Source of the DNA: Verrucomicrobiota bacterium
GTDB lineage: Bacteria; Verrucomicrobiota; Kiritimatiellia; CAJWTS01
Length of the DNA: 47,089 bases
Reading direction: 5' to 3'
NCBI GenBank assembly: GCA_027623315.1
Contig: JAQBYD010000027.1
Span: 1-47,089 of the forward strand
Of the stretch, positions 33,641 to 42,430 are shown in pieces. A model generated the notes under the pieces. That model searched no databases. It saw only the letters and a program-made list of their open reading frames with translations, and was not told where the DNA came from. The translations under genes and the position numbers were made by a program. Position 1 is the stretch's first letter; every line of letters starts with the position of its first letter.

Positions 33641-35260
33641 CTATTTCAGCAACATGCAGGCCTCTCGGTAATGCTGAAATGTATGGATTTCCTTCCATCC
33701 GCCATTCACGACCAGGGCCTGTATACGCGCACCGCGCCGCCGAAGGGTATCGATCAGATCGGCCACGTTCCAGGTGTCCACCTCTTCGCATTCGGAAGCG
33801 GCCTCGAGGGCCATTTGCCAGGCGCGGCGACTGAACGAGGCCAGACCAAAATATTCATGCGTGGCCTCGGCTTCCGACACCAGGGAGCCGATGGCGCTGA
33901 CCTCACAGCTCTGCACCGAGTCGATGCGGCGCTGACCCTGGCTGGCATCGACGGGAAGAACGGCCAGTTCCAGTTCCCTGTTGTGCCCGGATCTCTTGTA
34001 CGAATCGTCACAGACCAGTACAATGTCATCTTCAGCCTCAAGCAGCGTTCCGATCAGCCTGCGGTCGAAGACGATATCGCCGTGTATGGCCAGAACTCGC
34101 TCCGCATTGCCGATATCGCCGCATAGGAGAGAAGCGGCGGCCCGCGTGGTCATGAATTTCGGATTCTGACGAATTTCAATTCCCGGGGCGGAAATGGCCT
34201 CGTGCCTGTAGCCTCCGATCACCGTGATATCCTGAAGGCCGCAGGCGTTCAACGTTTCGACATTGCGCTCGAGGAGCGATTTTCCATTGATGTCCAGCAT
34301 GGCGACGGGGCGATCCCCTAGCGAAGTGGCCAAGCTTTCGTCGTTGGGCATTCCCGCGGCGAGCACAATGACCCGCGTGGGAACGGAATCCGAGCGCAGA
34401 AACTTTTTCTCGTCTTCCTTCATCTGCGACATGCCCTGCAGCTCGAAGATGTCCGCCATCGAAACTATGTCGCTGGCCTTCAAGTTCGCAATCCCGTTTT
34501 CGCGCGCGACTTTTTTGAACACATCGTCCATGGCGCGCACGGATGCCCGTAAGCCGTGGTTGGCATAAATGACCACCTTGACGCCCTGCTGCTCGAGATC
34601 GACGAGGTCGATGTCTGGATAGGTCGTGGGGACGATCACGACGGGCAGGCGCTTCTTCCAGACAGACAGAAACGCGCGAATTTCGCGATCGGTATCGGCC
34701 TTGCTATGCATCAGGATCATGTCGGCGCCTGCGTCCGCGTAGGCATGCGCTCTTTTGAGCGCTTCCTCCTGGCTGCGGCCGGCGATCAGCGCTTCCACCC
34801 TCGCGATAATCGAGAAGGCTTCGCTGCGTTGCGCGTTCTTTCCGGCCATGATTTTGCCGACAAACTCGCCGATCGGCGCCAGATCCTGCCGACCTGCCAC
34901 GTAGCTGTTCACCTTCGGGAAATGCTTGTCTTCGATGCAGATGGCGGCAATGCCGGCCGCTTCGTATCGGCGCACGGCGTGAATGACATTGTTCGAATTC
35001 CCGTAGCCCGTGTCACAATCCGCGACCACGGGCAGCGCGCAGGCATCGCTCATTTCCGATGCGGCCGACAGGTACTCGGTCATGGTCAGAATATTGGCGT
35101 CGGGCAGCGCGTGGGCGGCGGAAATTTCCAGTCCGCTCGCCCATATCCCTTCGAACCCGTGCCGCTCGACCAGGCGCGCGCCGAGGCCATTGTGCGCACC
35201 CATCAACCGCACCACACCAGACTGCTCAACCATCTGACGAAATTGCTGTGCTCTGTCCAT
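33641..35260 (-). CDS. pepM: Phosphoenolpyruvate mutase fused to a nucleotidyltransferase-like domain
   Basis: PepM rearranges phosphoenolpyruvate to phosphonopyruvate, forming the C-P bond. In the 539-residue protein the mutase domain (about 1-285) has W-A-S-G-L-E-I-S-A-A-H-A-L-P-D, D-C-D-T-G-Y-G and the diagnostic E-D-K-H-F-P-K-V-N-S (110-119). The C-terminal domain (about 294-539) has the fold markers of sugar-phosphate/phosphonate nucleotidyltransferases (R-V-I-V-L-A-A-G; M-L-D-I-N-G-K-S-L-L-E-R-N) but lacks G-x-G-x-R and the P-K lysine (here P-V). It also has W-K-E-I-H where W-C-E-I-D-D stands in the standalone enzyme at 40433. The start at Met 35260 is preferred to an open extension of 27 codons. 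It is divergent from the methyltransferase gene. Confidence 0.93.
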   Translation of the reverse strand: MDRAQQFRQMVEQSGVVRLMGAHNGLGARLVERHGFEGIWASGLEISAAHALPDANILTMTEYLSAASEMSDACALPVVADCDTGYGNSNNVIHAVRRYEAAGIAAICIEDKHFPKVNSYVAGRQDLAPIGEFVGKIMAGKNAQRSEAFSIIARVEALIAGRSQEEALKRAHAYADAGADMILMHSKADTDREIRAFLSVWKKRLPVVIVPTTYPDIDLVDLEQQGVKVVIYANHGLRASVRAMDDVFKKVARENGIANLKASDIVSMADIFELQGMSQMKEDEKKFLRSDSVPTRVIVLAAGMPNDESLATSLGDRPVAMLDINGKSLLERNVETLNACGLQDITVIGGYRHEAISAPGIEIRQNPKFMTTRAAASLLCGDIGNAERVLAIHGDIVFDRRLIGTLLEAEDDIVLVCDDSYKRSGHNRELELAVLPVDASQGQRRIDSVQSCEVSAIGSLVSEAEATHEYFGLASFSRRAWQMALEAASECEEVDTWNVADLIDTLRRRGARIQALVVNGGWKEIHTFQHYREACMLLK

Positions 35261-35439
35261 AAATCGCCGCGATTCATTCCCATGAAACACGTAAACACGC
35301 TTTGACGGGCAGAACATATCAAACCGCCCCTCTAGTAGCAAGCGTAGCTCAAGTCAACTCTTGCCATATCAAGCCCTCCCTGCAATTATCACGCAGCCAA
35401 ACGACGAACGAGGGGAGACCGTAACAGGACGGACAACCG

Positions 35440-36219
35440 ATGAGCAGCACGAACGAAGACACGCGAGATCATTTCAACAGAGTCAGCGGAGCGTTTCAAA
35501 AACGCGCATGGGTAGCCGCAGACGACAAGGTTGCATCATTCAGAAACGCAGTGGCCACTCGCATCCAGATCTCGCCCGACAGTCGAGTACTGGAGGTCGG
35601 AATTGGCGCGGGATCCTTCGCCCGCATCATCGCCGTGAACCCGGCGAATTACTACGGCATCGATATATCCTCCGACATGCTGAAACACGCCGCAGAAGTC
35701 GTGCCGGCGGAGAATCTGCACCTGGGCGATGGTGAGAATCTAGCCATGTTTGCCGATGACGATTTCGATTTTGTATGCTGCCGTAACGTCGTGAAGCACG
35801 TCAGCGATCCGCCGCAGTTTGTGGCGGAAATGGCGAGGGTCTGCCGCCCGGACGGAACCGTCATGCTGATAGAGAGTTGCGCGTTTGATGCCGAAGATTG
35901 TCGTTTCTTCGAGAAAGTCACAGCCATTACGGAGCCGTCGCAGAAGCCCTATATGCTGGCGGAAGAATACGCCCCACTGATGCAGGGAACTGGTCTCACC
36001 GACATCCAGACACATCCCTTCGGATTCATTGACCATTCCAACGACGCCTATCTTAGCACATTCCATCTCAGCGATTCCCAGAAGCAGGCCGTATGGGACC
36101 TGTACGCCGAGGCCCCGGAAAGCGTTAGGGGGCGGCGACAACTCGCGCCACTGGCGGACGAGCCCGGGTTTCAAATCTGGCTGCGATGGGTGACTGTCGA
36201 CGGCAGAAAGAAAGCATGA
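35440..36219 (+). CDS. Class I SAM-dependent methyltransferase
   Basis: The 259-residue protein has the SAM-binding motif I V-L-E-V-G-I-G-A-G-S-F (about 51-61), motif II acidic end Y-G-I-D-I-S-S-D-M, L-G-D-G-E-N-L and the F-D-F-V-C-C-R-N-V-V-K-H strand 4 motif, in the UbiE/Methyltransf_11 style. The substrate is unknown. AGGA lies about 12 bases upstream of the ATG. It overlaps the CDP-alcohol phosphotransferase by four bases (ATGA), so the two are cotranscribed. Modification of a lipid or phosphonate headgroup is a reasonable guess. Confidence 0.85.
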   Translation: MSSTNEDTRDHFNRVSGAFQKRAWVAADDKVASFRNAVATRIQISPDSRVLEVGIGAGSFARIIAVNPANYYGIDISSDMLKHAAEVVPAENLHLGDGENLAMFADDDFDFVCCRNVVKHVSDPPQFVAEMARVCRPDGTVMLIESCAFDAEDCRFFEKVTAITEPSQKPYMLAEEYAPLMQGTGLTDIQTHPFGFIDHSNDAYLSTFHLSDSQKQAVWDLYAEAPESVRGRRQLAPLADEPGFQIWLRWVTVDGRKKA

Positions 36220-36995
36220 CGGAAGACACGCCTAGTCCTCATCGGAGCTATCCCGCCGAAACCTTCAGAGAGATCTACAAGTGGGATATTGAGCACAATC
36301 CAGGCGGCATCTTCGGCAAACTCTACTTACGACGATGGTCGGTATCCATCATTCGTATCCTCGCACCTCTACCCGTTGCTCCCAATCACCTGACCTATGG
36401 GTCCCTGCTGGCTTCAGTCGCAGCGCTTGTCGTGCTTTACAAGAACTTCCCGATGTCACACCTTGTCGGCGCAGCCTTCATCCAACTGTGCCTCGTGCTC
36501 GGGTACGCCGATGGTGACATGGTTCGCCTAAAGCACCTCGGAAACCGATTTGGTGGCTGGCTTGACGGCGTTATCGACATGATGAAGATCAATGTCGTCT
36601 ATTTCGCCGTCGCGGCGGCGGCCTACGCCGACACGGGTGACGCTATCATCTTTCTGCCTCTTTCCGCGGTGATCTCAACGCGGCTGGTGCTTGCCCATAT
36701 CGCCCGCAAGACACATGATACGTTCGCGAATCAGGATGAAGATGTCGACAGTGTGGCGAGCGGAGGCATGGTGAGACGATGGGCCGAAAGACTTGGAATC
36801 AAGCCGGAGTTCGCCTCATTCTCTGATGATGTTAAGTTCTTCCTCCTCACAATCGTCGTCTTGCTGCAATGCTACATGATCGGCTTAATCGCATTTGCGG
36901 CACTGCACACACTGCTGATCGCGATCGCGTTCGTCAACGTGTGGCGCAAGGGGCGACGTGAAGCACTTGCCAACATCGGCTTTGCGGAACACTAG
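36216..36995 (+). CDS. CDP-alcohol phosphotransferase family membrane protein, variant active site
   Basis: These enzymes displace CMP from a CDP- or CMP-activated donor with an alcohol acceptor. The 259-residue protein has the family P-N-H-L-T entry (about 56-60), several helices and the signature read as G96-Y-A-D99-G100-D-M-V103-R104...G113...D117...D121. The usual first Asp is Gly and the Ala of A-R is Val, while the second, third and fourth Asp remain. This could alter metal binding or substrate. ATGA coupling to the preceding methyltransferase. Its end overlaps the convergent flippase by four bases. Confidence 0.82.
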   Translation: MTEDTPSPHRSYPAETFREIYKWDIEHNPGGIFGKLYLRRWSVSIIRILAPLPVAPNHLTYGSLLASVAALVVLYKNFPMSHLVGAAFIQLCLVLGYADGDMVRLKHLGNRFGGWLDGVIDMMKINVVYFAVAAAAYADTGDAIIFLPLSAVISTRLVLAHIARKTHDTFANQDEDVDSVASGGMVRRWAERLGIKPEFASFSDDVKFFLLTIVVLLQCYMIGLIAFAALHTLLIAIAFVNVWRKGRREALANIGFAEH

Positions 36996-38275
36996 GGCCG
37001 CGCTGAGCGGCGCGCAGAAGCGAAAACACCCGCGAGTACGATGAGTCTCGTCGCGACAAGAGTCCTGAAAAGTCCATCCAGTGTCAGGGAAGTTCTCAGC
37101 GCATAAAGAAGCCCACACATCACTATGGCTGGTACCGCCATATAGAGCACGCAAGAGTAACGGTGACGCGCCATCTCGGCACTGGCAATGACCTGCACGT
37201 TCGCGTCAAGACCCATCGCCATGGCATAGAGCCAGAGGTAACGCCCGTACGGTGCAAATTTCGGATCCCAGGCGGACATGATGGCGTCACCGGTCAAGAA
37301 GAACAAAGCTGAAGCCAGCACAGCAATCGTGAGCCCAATGGTCAGACTCTGTCCATAGAAGCGAACAACGCTTTGCCCCTTAGCGTGTCCGGCCGCTACC
37401 AGAGGAAATATCACGAATATCAAGGGACTTACGAACCAGAGAGGAATCCGACCTAGAGTCAGAACGGCCCCATATCCTGCGGACTCCGCAACCATGAAGT
37501 TGCGTACGATCAGAGGGTCAAAATGGAAGAGCAGCGTGGTGCTGACAATATATACGCTCATGGGAAGTAGCGCTGATACCATGACGGTGCGCTCTTCGTG
37601 ATACTCGGCCCGAGCCACCATGAACACCTTGCGCACAGAGAGGAAGACAAGTGCCGCCGCAAGTCCTCCAGAGACTGGACGTACGACAAGTGCGCCCGGC
37701 AACCCCATTTTCCACACAACAACGAGGAGAAACGTCAGAACGATCATGGAGATCGGGCCTACCGTGCAAGGAATTGCAGTCAGCCAGAAGCGTCCCGTGC
37801 CACGAATCATGGCCATCGCCAGGGGGCTCCACCATGCCATCACCATCATGCCTCCGAGTATCCACTCGTAGACACCTCCATTCAGGTGAAGACGCAGCAG
37901 GATGTAATCACCCAGTAGATACACAGACAGGGCAGACAAAATGCTCCCCACGGCCGCAAGTTTGATCAGATCCCGCGTAAGCCCTGCACACTGCTCGATG
38001 CGGCCCACAGCCAGCAGGCGACTCATGGATTTCGTGCCAAGCTGATAGACGACCGAGATCGGGATCGCCAGAAACGCGATTACGGAAAATATCGGCTGCA
38101 CGGCGCCAAAGTCCAATTGCTGGAGCTCGCGGCCCAGAATCAGCTGATAGAGAAAATTCCCCGCATCCCCAAGCCTCCATACGAAGAAGAGAAGAAGGCT
38201 ATTCCATCCCAGCGATCCCATTCGCCCCAATGCGCGTCGATGCAGGAACCTGAAGCCGTCAAGGAGACCACTCAT
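36992..38275 (-). CDS. Lipid-linked oligosaccharide flippase (MATE/MVF, Wzx-like), copy 2
   Basis: The 427-residue multi-helix protein is a paralogue of the gene at 26201: R-L-G-D-A-G-N-F-L-Y-Q-L-I-L-G-R-E-L, V-Y-Q-L-G-T-K-S-M-S-R-L-L-A, M-A-W-W-S-P-L and F-V-S-P-L-I-F-V-I-F-P-L-V-A-A all have counterparts there. It lies 21 bases after ppd copy 2 in the order methyltransferase - ppd - flippase. Its job is probably export of a lipid-linked, phosphonate-bearing intermediate; the exact cargo is unknown. Confidence 0.85.
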   Translation of the reverse strand: MSGLLDGFRFLHRRALGRMGSLGWNSLLLFFVWRLGDAGNFLYQLILGRELQQLDFGAVQPIFSVIAFLAIPISVVYQLGTKSMSRLLAVGRIEQCAGLTRDLIKLAAVGSILSALSVYLLGDYILLRLHLNGGVYEWILGGMMVMAWWSPLAMAMIRGTGRFWLTAIPCTVGPISMIVLTFLLVVVWKMGLPGALVVRPVSGGLAAALVFLSVRKVFMVARAEYHEERTVMVSALLPMSVYIVSTTLLFHFDPLIVRNFMVAESAGYGAVLTLGRIPLWFVSPLIFVIFPLVAAGHAKGQSVVRFYGQSLTIGLTIAVLASALFFLTGDAIMSAWDPKFAPYGRYLWLYAMAMGLDANVQVIASAEMARHRYSCVLYMAVPAIVMCGLLYALRTSLTLDGLFRTLVATRLIVLAGVFASARRSARP

Positions 38276-38296
38276 CGAGGTGGCACCGTTCGTGCG

Positions 38297-39433
38297 TCAC
38301 GCATTCAGGAAATCCATGAATGCGAACTTGTTCTGCTCCGGTGTCGACTGCGGCCGACCGAGATCCGCGCGGGAGCCCGTCCGCGCCTTGATCTCGAGTA
38401 GCACGGGGCCGTCGCAGGCAGTCAGCGTTCGCATGTGTTGACCAATCTGATCGATGGTTGAAGCGCACATCGCATATCGATACCCGCACGCCACGGCCAC
38501 TGCGGGTAAATCCATCTGAAACCCCACCGTCGGCTGAGCCCCAACGGAATCGTGAGCCCCATTGTTGATAATAACGTGTCTGAAATTCCTTGGGCCATGG
38601 GTGCCCACTATGGCCATGCTCCCCATGTGCATAATTGTCGAACCGTCCCCATCGATGCAGTATACCTCGCGCTCAGGTCGAGCACCGGCGATGCCAAGTG
38701 CGATCTGCGAAGCATGCCCCATCGACCCCACCGTCAGGAAATCACGCGACAGGTCATGTCCTTTCGAGACGCGGTACTCATACAACTCCCTTGAGGTCTT
38801 ACCCGTAGTTGAGACGACGACATCATGCTCCGTCAGGGAATCAACAACCGCGCACACGGCCGCTTCTCTTGTCAGAGAAAATGAAGCTTCGACATGTGCG
38901 CGACTCTCGTATGGAGCAAAAGTGCCTGCCTTGACGAGGAGAGCGTAGGGCCTATTCTCTGCCGTGCAATGCCGAACGGCGGCATTCAGACATTCAGCAG
39001 CTTCCAGATCATCCGCAGGGAGTATGCTATGGGCTACACCGAGAGTTGAGAGCATCGCTTCCGTGATCTCACCCATCTGCCGGTGTTGAGGCTCATCAGG
39101 GACCCCGGGCTCGCCGCGCCAGCCCACGAGAAGCAGCAGAGGAATGCCATATACCAGGGGGCTTGTCAGAGACGTGAGCGGGTTCACCGCGTTGCCCAGC
39201 CCGGAGTTCTGCATGTAGACCAAGCCGATGCCTCGCGTCGCGAGATGGTGGCCACACGCCAGGGCAACCGCTGCGCCCTCATTGGCGGCAATAATGTGGC
39301 GGCCCCCCGCGGCATGATCCTGAACATATGCACAGAACTCTTTCAGCAAAGAGTCGGGGACACCCGTAAAGTAGCCAACGCCCTGGGACGTCAAAGCGTT
39401 GAAAAAAGATGCGCAGTCCAACTTCACATTCAC
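38297..39433 (-). CDS. ppd: Phosphonopyruvate decarboxylase, copy 2
   Basis: The 378-residue ThDP enzyme makes phosphonoacetaldehyde from phosphonopyruvate. Motifs: Y-F-T-G-V-P-D-S-L-L-K, A-A-N-E-G-A-A-V, Y-M-Q-N-S-G-L-G-N, W-R-G-E-P-G, G-D-G-S-T-I-M-H-M-G and the end F-A-F-M-D-F-L. It aligns along its whole length with copy 1 but has diverged clearly, so the duplication is not recent. It is second in methyltransferase - ppd - flippase. Confidence 0.93.
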   Translation of the reverse strand: MNVKLDCASFFNALTSQGVGYFTGVPDSLLKEFCAYVQDHAAGGRHIIAANEGAAVALACGHHLATRGIGLVYMQNSGLGNAVNPLTSLTSPLVYGIPLLLLVGWRGEPGVPDEPQHRQMGEITEAMLSTLGVAHSILPADDLEAAECLNAAVRHCTAENRPYALLVKAGTFAPYESRAHVEASFSLTREAAVCAVVDSLTEHDVVVSTTGKTSRELYEYRVSKGHDLSRDFLTVGSMGHASQIALGIAGARPEREVYCIDGDGSTIMHMGSMAIVGTHGPRNFRHVIINNGAHDSVGAQPTVGFQMDLPAVAVACGYRYAMCASTIDQIGQHMRTLTACDGPVLLEIKARTGSRADLGRPQSTPEQNKFAFMDFLNA

Positions 39434-39486
39434 ATGATCGTCCCGTCCCGATTAGCCGCGTGGCCCTCGGGTAACTGCACAATGGA

Positions 39487-40293
39487 TCAACGCTTGCGGC
39501 CTAACGCATACATTTCGTATTCGCCCCCCAACATCCTGTCGAGCCTGAGTAGTCCGATGGAACGCGCCACGGCCTGCTTGAAGAGATTCTGGCTGATCCT
39601 CGCACCCAAGCTGGGGCCGCGAAATATGCTGCGAGTCGCCAGTTGCTCTACCGAAAAACCCGCGCCGCGCAACAGATTATCCAGCCCTGTCAGGGTGAAC
39701 ACGTTCATCTTCCTCGAAACTATGGGCCTAATCTTCTTGGCGAGATCGTACAAATTGGGCTCCGTGACATAGACAGCCCCACCAGGACGCAACGACCGCA
39801 TCGCCTTTTCCATCCAGCCCGATATATCGTCCACGTATTGAATGACCGCCTTCATGACGACGAGATCGAAATGATCGGCCGGGACTTCGATCTCGAGAAA
39901 GTCGCCGCAGAAATAGGATCCCGTTCCGATCCGCTCAGGCGCTGAAGAAACCGCATTAGCATCAACATCGATCCCCATGATTTCCGTGAAGCCACGTCCA
40001 CGGGCTTCCATCAGGAAATCGCCCGCAGCGAATCCTAAGTCCAGAATGCGCGTCCCCTGAACACTTGCCGATAACTGATCCCACTCCTGTACCCAAATCT
40101 TCTTCCTAGCGGGGAGATGCCGCAGGCCATGGTCAACCCAGTCTGTTGTCTCCTGCTGGAAGACTAGAGAATAGACGGAGCCGCAATACTCACATTTAAC
40201 GTGATCGGCCGGAAACCGAATTGATCGGTATGTCCGTATCCCGTCTTTCGATCGACAGCATGGGCATAGAGGCCCCTCTCGCGTACTTCTCAT
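39487..40293 (-). CDS. SAM-dependent methyltransferase with N-terminal zinc ribbon
   Basis: The 268-residue protein begins with two Cys pairs (C-P-C-C near 10-13 and C-E-Y-C near 34-37), a small zinc ribbon. A class I methyltransferase domain follows: I-L-D-L-G-F-A-A-G-D-F (about 83-93), G-I-D-V-D-A-N-A, F-D-L-V-V-M-K-A-V-I-Q-Y and L-R-P-G-G-A-V-Y. The zinc-ribbon plus methyltransferase layout is common among enzymes acting on nucleotide- or lipid-linked sugars in surface-polymer loci. It lies 53 bases upstream of ppd copy 2, same strand. Confidence 0.82.
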   Translation of the reverse strand: MRSTREGPLCPCCRSKDGIRTYRSIRFPADHVKCEYCGSVYSLVFQQETTDWVDHGLRHLPARKKIWVQEWDQLSASVQGTRILDLGFAAGDFLMEARGRGFTEIMGIDVDANAVSSAPERIGTGSYFCGDFLEIEVPADHFDLVVMKAVIQYVDDISGWMEKAMRSLRPGGAVYVTEPNLYDLAKKIRPIVSRKMNVFTLTGLDNLLRGAGFSVEQLATRSIFRGPSLGARISQNLFKQAVARSIGLLRLDRMLGGEYEMYALGRKR

Positions 40294-40339
40294 TTACTTC
40301 ACTGATGCGGCACTCGATGCCCTATATGATCGTGTTGAA

Positions 40340-40369
40340 TTGACGAGAATGACTGGTTCTTACTACAGT
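40340..40369 (+). promoter_or_regulatory. Candidate sigma-70-type promoter
   Basis: TTGACG (40340-40345) and TACAGT (40364-40369) are 18 bases apart, about 65 bases before the ATG of the nucleotidyltransferase gene, in a divergent intergenic region. Pattern match only. Confidence 0.35.
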
Positions 40370-40432
40370 CGATGATGCTACCGAAGGTAGATTCCGTCGT
40401 CAACGATCTCTTACTCACGCTTCGGACTCATC

Positions 40433-41197
40433 ATGGACGCAATCATCCTTGCAGCGGGACGTGGAATGCGCCTCGCATCCACCCACCAACTGCCTAAGGG
40501 CTTTTTGGAAGTGGGATCGCTACCTATCATTGTGCAGTCCATCCACACTCTCTGGGACTTCGGTATTCGGCGCATACACCTCATAACCGGACACGACGCG
40601 GAGCGTTACGACCATCTGGCATCTGGAATGGAGGGAGTTTCCACGGTATTCAATCATCAATACGCGACGGCGGGTAACCTCCATACACTATACTGCGCTA
40701 CCGAGATTGTCAGCGGCGCCTTCCTCCTTCTGGAATCAGACCTACTCTATGAACCGCGGGCACTGGAGGCCCTGATCTCTCACAACTCGCCAAACGCCAT
40801 CCTGCTCTCGGGCCGAACAGACCACGGCGACGAAGTCTACGTGGAAACGGATGCCGGACGACTCAAGAATCTCAGCAAATCCCGGTCGCTTCAGTCCGTA
40901 GCGACGGGCGAATTCGTGGGTATATCGAAGCTATCCAGAGACCTTTTCGAGTGCATGCAAGCGAAGATCACACGCGCTCGTGCAGCCAGCTCGAATCTAG
41001 CATACGAGGACGGGCTGGTGGCGGCAGGAGCCGACATACCGATCGCATGCCCAGTTGTGGACGACCTGATCTGGTGTGAGATTGACGATCCTTCGCACTG
41101 CGCCATCGCCAAGGAGAAGATCTATCCTCGATTGCAGTCTGCCCGGGCGGCAGATCAATCGACCAACCACTGCGGACCAGGACAACGGCGGCGCTGA
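40433..41197 (+). CDS. Nucleotidyltransferase, probably CTP:phosphonate (2-AEP) cytidylyltransferase
   Basis: The 254-residue protein is a compact sugar-nucleotidyltransferase fold with intact catalytic features: A-A-G-R-G-M-R-L (7-14), P-K-G-F-L-E-V (21-27), S-D-L-L-Y-E (102-107) and W-C-E-I-D-D (214-219). Its size and motifs fit the LicC/PntC group that makes CDP-choline or CMP-aminoethylphosphonate. Beside pepM, ppd and the transaminase, CMP-activation of 2-aminoethylphosphonate is the most likely reaction. It stands alone between a divergent methyltransferase and a convergent transaminase. The last 20 residues are poorly ordered (Gln/Arg/Gly). A sugar-1-phosphate substrate cannot be excluded. 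Confidence 0.82.
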   Translation: MDAIILAAGRGMRLASTHQLPKGFLEVGSLPIIVQSIHTLWDFGIRRIHLITGHDAERYDHLASGMEGVSTVFNHQYATAGNLHTLYCATEIVSGAFLLLESDLLYEPRALEALISHNSPNAILLSGRTDHGDEVYVETDAGRLKNLSKSRSLQSVATGEFVGISKLSRDLFECMQAKITRARAASSNLAYEDGLVAAGADIPIACPVVDDLIWCEIDDPSHCAIAKEKIYPRLQSARAADQSTNHCGPGQRRR

Positions 41198-41287
41198 CAA
41201 CATAGCCCAAGAGCATGTCCGCTCGCGCGCTGCAGCATGGCCCTACTATAAACACGCGAGAGAAAGACGCCAATCACATCGGCACGA

Positions 41288-42403
41288 CTATCCTTGACCG
41301 TCATCCCGCATATGGATCACGTCTTCAAGCAGGGCCCCAAGTCTTTCGAGGTCCCCCCAGGCGATCGAGCCCATGTTTGCGATGCGGAAGAGCCGCACTC
41401 TGAGTCCGCCCTGCCCGGCATAGATCACAAATCCGTCTGCCTTCAGCCGGTCATGCAACGCTTCGTAGGAGAGTCCGGGGGGCAACATGATGGAGGTCAG
41501 CGACGAGCCCATTCGAATCGGGTCACAGAAAAGGGAATAGCCCGAGCGTTGCGCGGCGTCACGAATCAGGGACGATCGTTTACGATAGAGTTCAATGCGC
41601 GCCGCGAGGCCCTCCTCCAGAAGCTCATCGAGGGCTTCATTGAGCACGTATAGGGCCGGGATCGCCGGTGTGAAGGCGGGGACGCCGGCGTCGGCGGCCT
41701 CGGCATAGTTACGCAGATCAAGATAGAGGGAGCGCGGCGTGTACTCCGCGACAGACGAAAGCGCGGAGCGATTCAGAATCACGAACGAGATACCGGGAAT
41801 ACCGTGAATGCACTTGTTGGATGTGCCCGTAACAAAACCGAGGTGCGTGAAATCCAGAAACTCGCCTGCGAAGGAACTGACGGCATCGACGATCGTTCGC
41901 ACGCCGTGTCGCGACGCGATCTGCGCGAGAGCTGCGACGTCGTTGAGCACGCCGGTCGTCGTCTCGTGATGCACGAGAGCCAACGCCGCCACGCCTCCCG
42001 CGGCAAGCCGTTCATCGAGCGCAGCCGCGTCGAGTAGCGCGCCCCACTCCGATGTGATCGCCTCGTACTCGATCCCGTGAATGCGGGCCATCTCGGCCAT
42101 GCGTTCTCCGTAGACGCCATTCGACATGACCAGGAGGCGCTCATCGCGACCCACGGCGCCGCAGACCGCCGACTCCACCGCGGCGGTCCCGGAACCGGAG
42201 ATCAGGACGGCCGAGAATTCGTCCGGGCTCAGCCCGTACACGTTGAGCAGTTTGCGGCGCACGTCTTCATGGAGATCGCTGAACTCAGGCTCGCGATGGC
42301 ACATGTCCGGAGCGCACATGGCGCGGCGCACGCGCTCGCTAACATTGACCGGCCCCGGATTCAGCAGAATTGGATCAGTGTGGATATGCTGCATAACTCC
42401 CAT
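41288..42403 (-). CDS. 2-aminoethylphosphonate-pyruvate transaminase-like enzyme
   Basis: This PLP enzyme interconverts phosphonoacetaldehyde and 2-aminoethylphosphonate. The 371-residue protein has the class V opening L-L-N-P-G-P-V, C-H-R-E-P-E-F (35-41), S-G-S-G-T-A-A-V-E-S, V-D-A-V-S-S-F-A-G-E and the PLP lysine in S-N-K-C-I-H-G (Lys197), the pattern of PhnW-type enzymes. In this synthetic context it should run toward 2-aminoethylphosphonate. Met4 is an alternative start. It is third in the operon glycosyltransferase - CDP-alcohol phosphotransferase - transaminase. Confidence 0.9.
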   Translation of the reverse strand: MGVMQHIHTDPILLNPGPVNVSERVRRAMCAPDMCHREPEFSDLHEDVRRKLLNVYGLSPDEFSAVLISGSGTAAVESAVCGAVGRDERLLVMSNGVYGERMAEMARIHGIEYEAITSEWGALLDAAALDERLAAGGVAALALVHHETTTGVLNDVAALAQIASRHGVRTIVDAVSSFAGEFLDFTHLGFVTGTSNKCIHGIPGISFVILNRSALSSVAEYTPRSLYLDLRNYAEAADAGVPAFTPAIPALYVLNEALDELLEEGLAARIELYRKRSSLIRDAAQRSGYSLFCDPIRMGSSLTSIMLPPGLSYEALHDRLKADGFVIYAGQGGLRVRLFRIANMGSIAWGDLERLGALLEDVIHMRDDGQG

Positions 42404-42430
42404 TCGGTGCTTGTCATTGTCGGCATGGCG

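Noticed and set aside
35329..35357. Promoter for pepM (TTGACT with TAGAGG on the minus strand)
   Set aside because: The -10 match is too poor to support.
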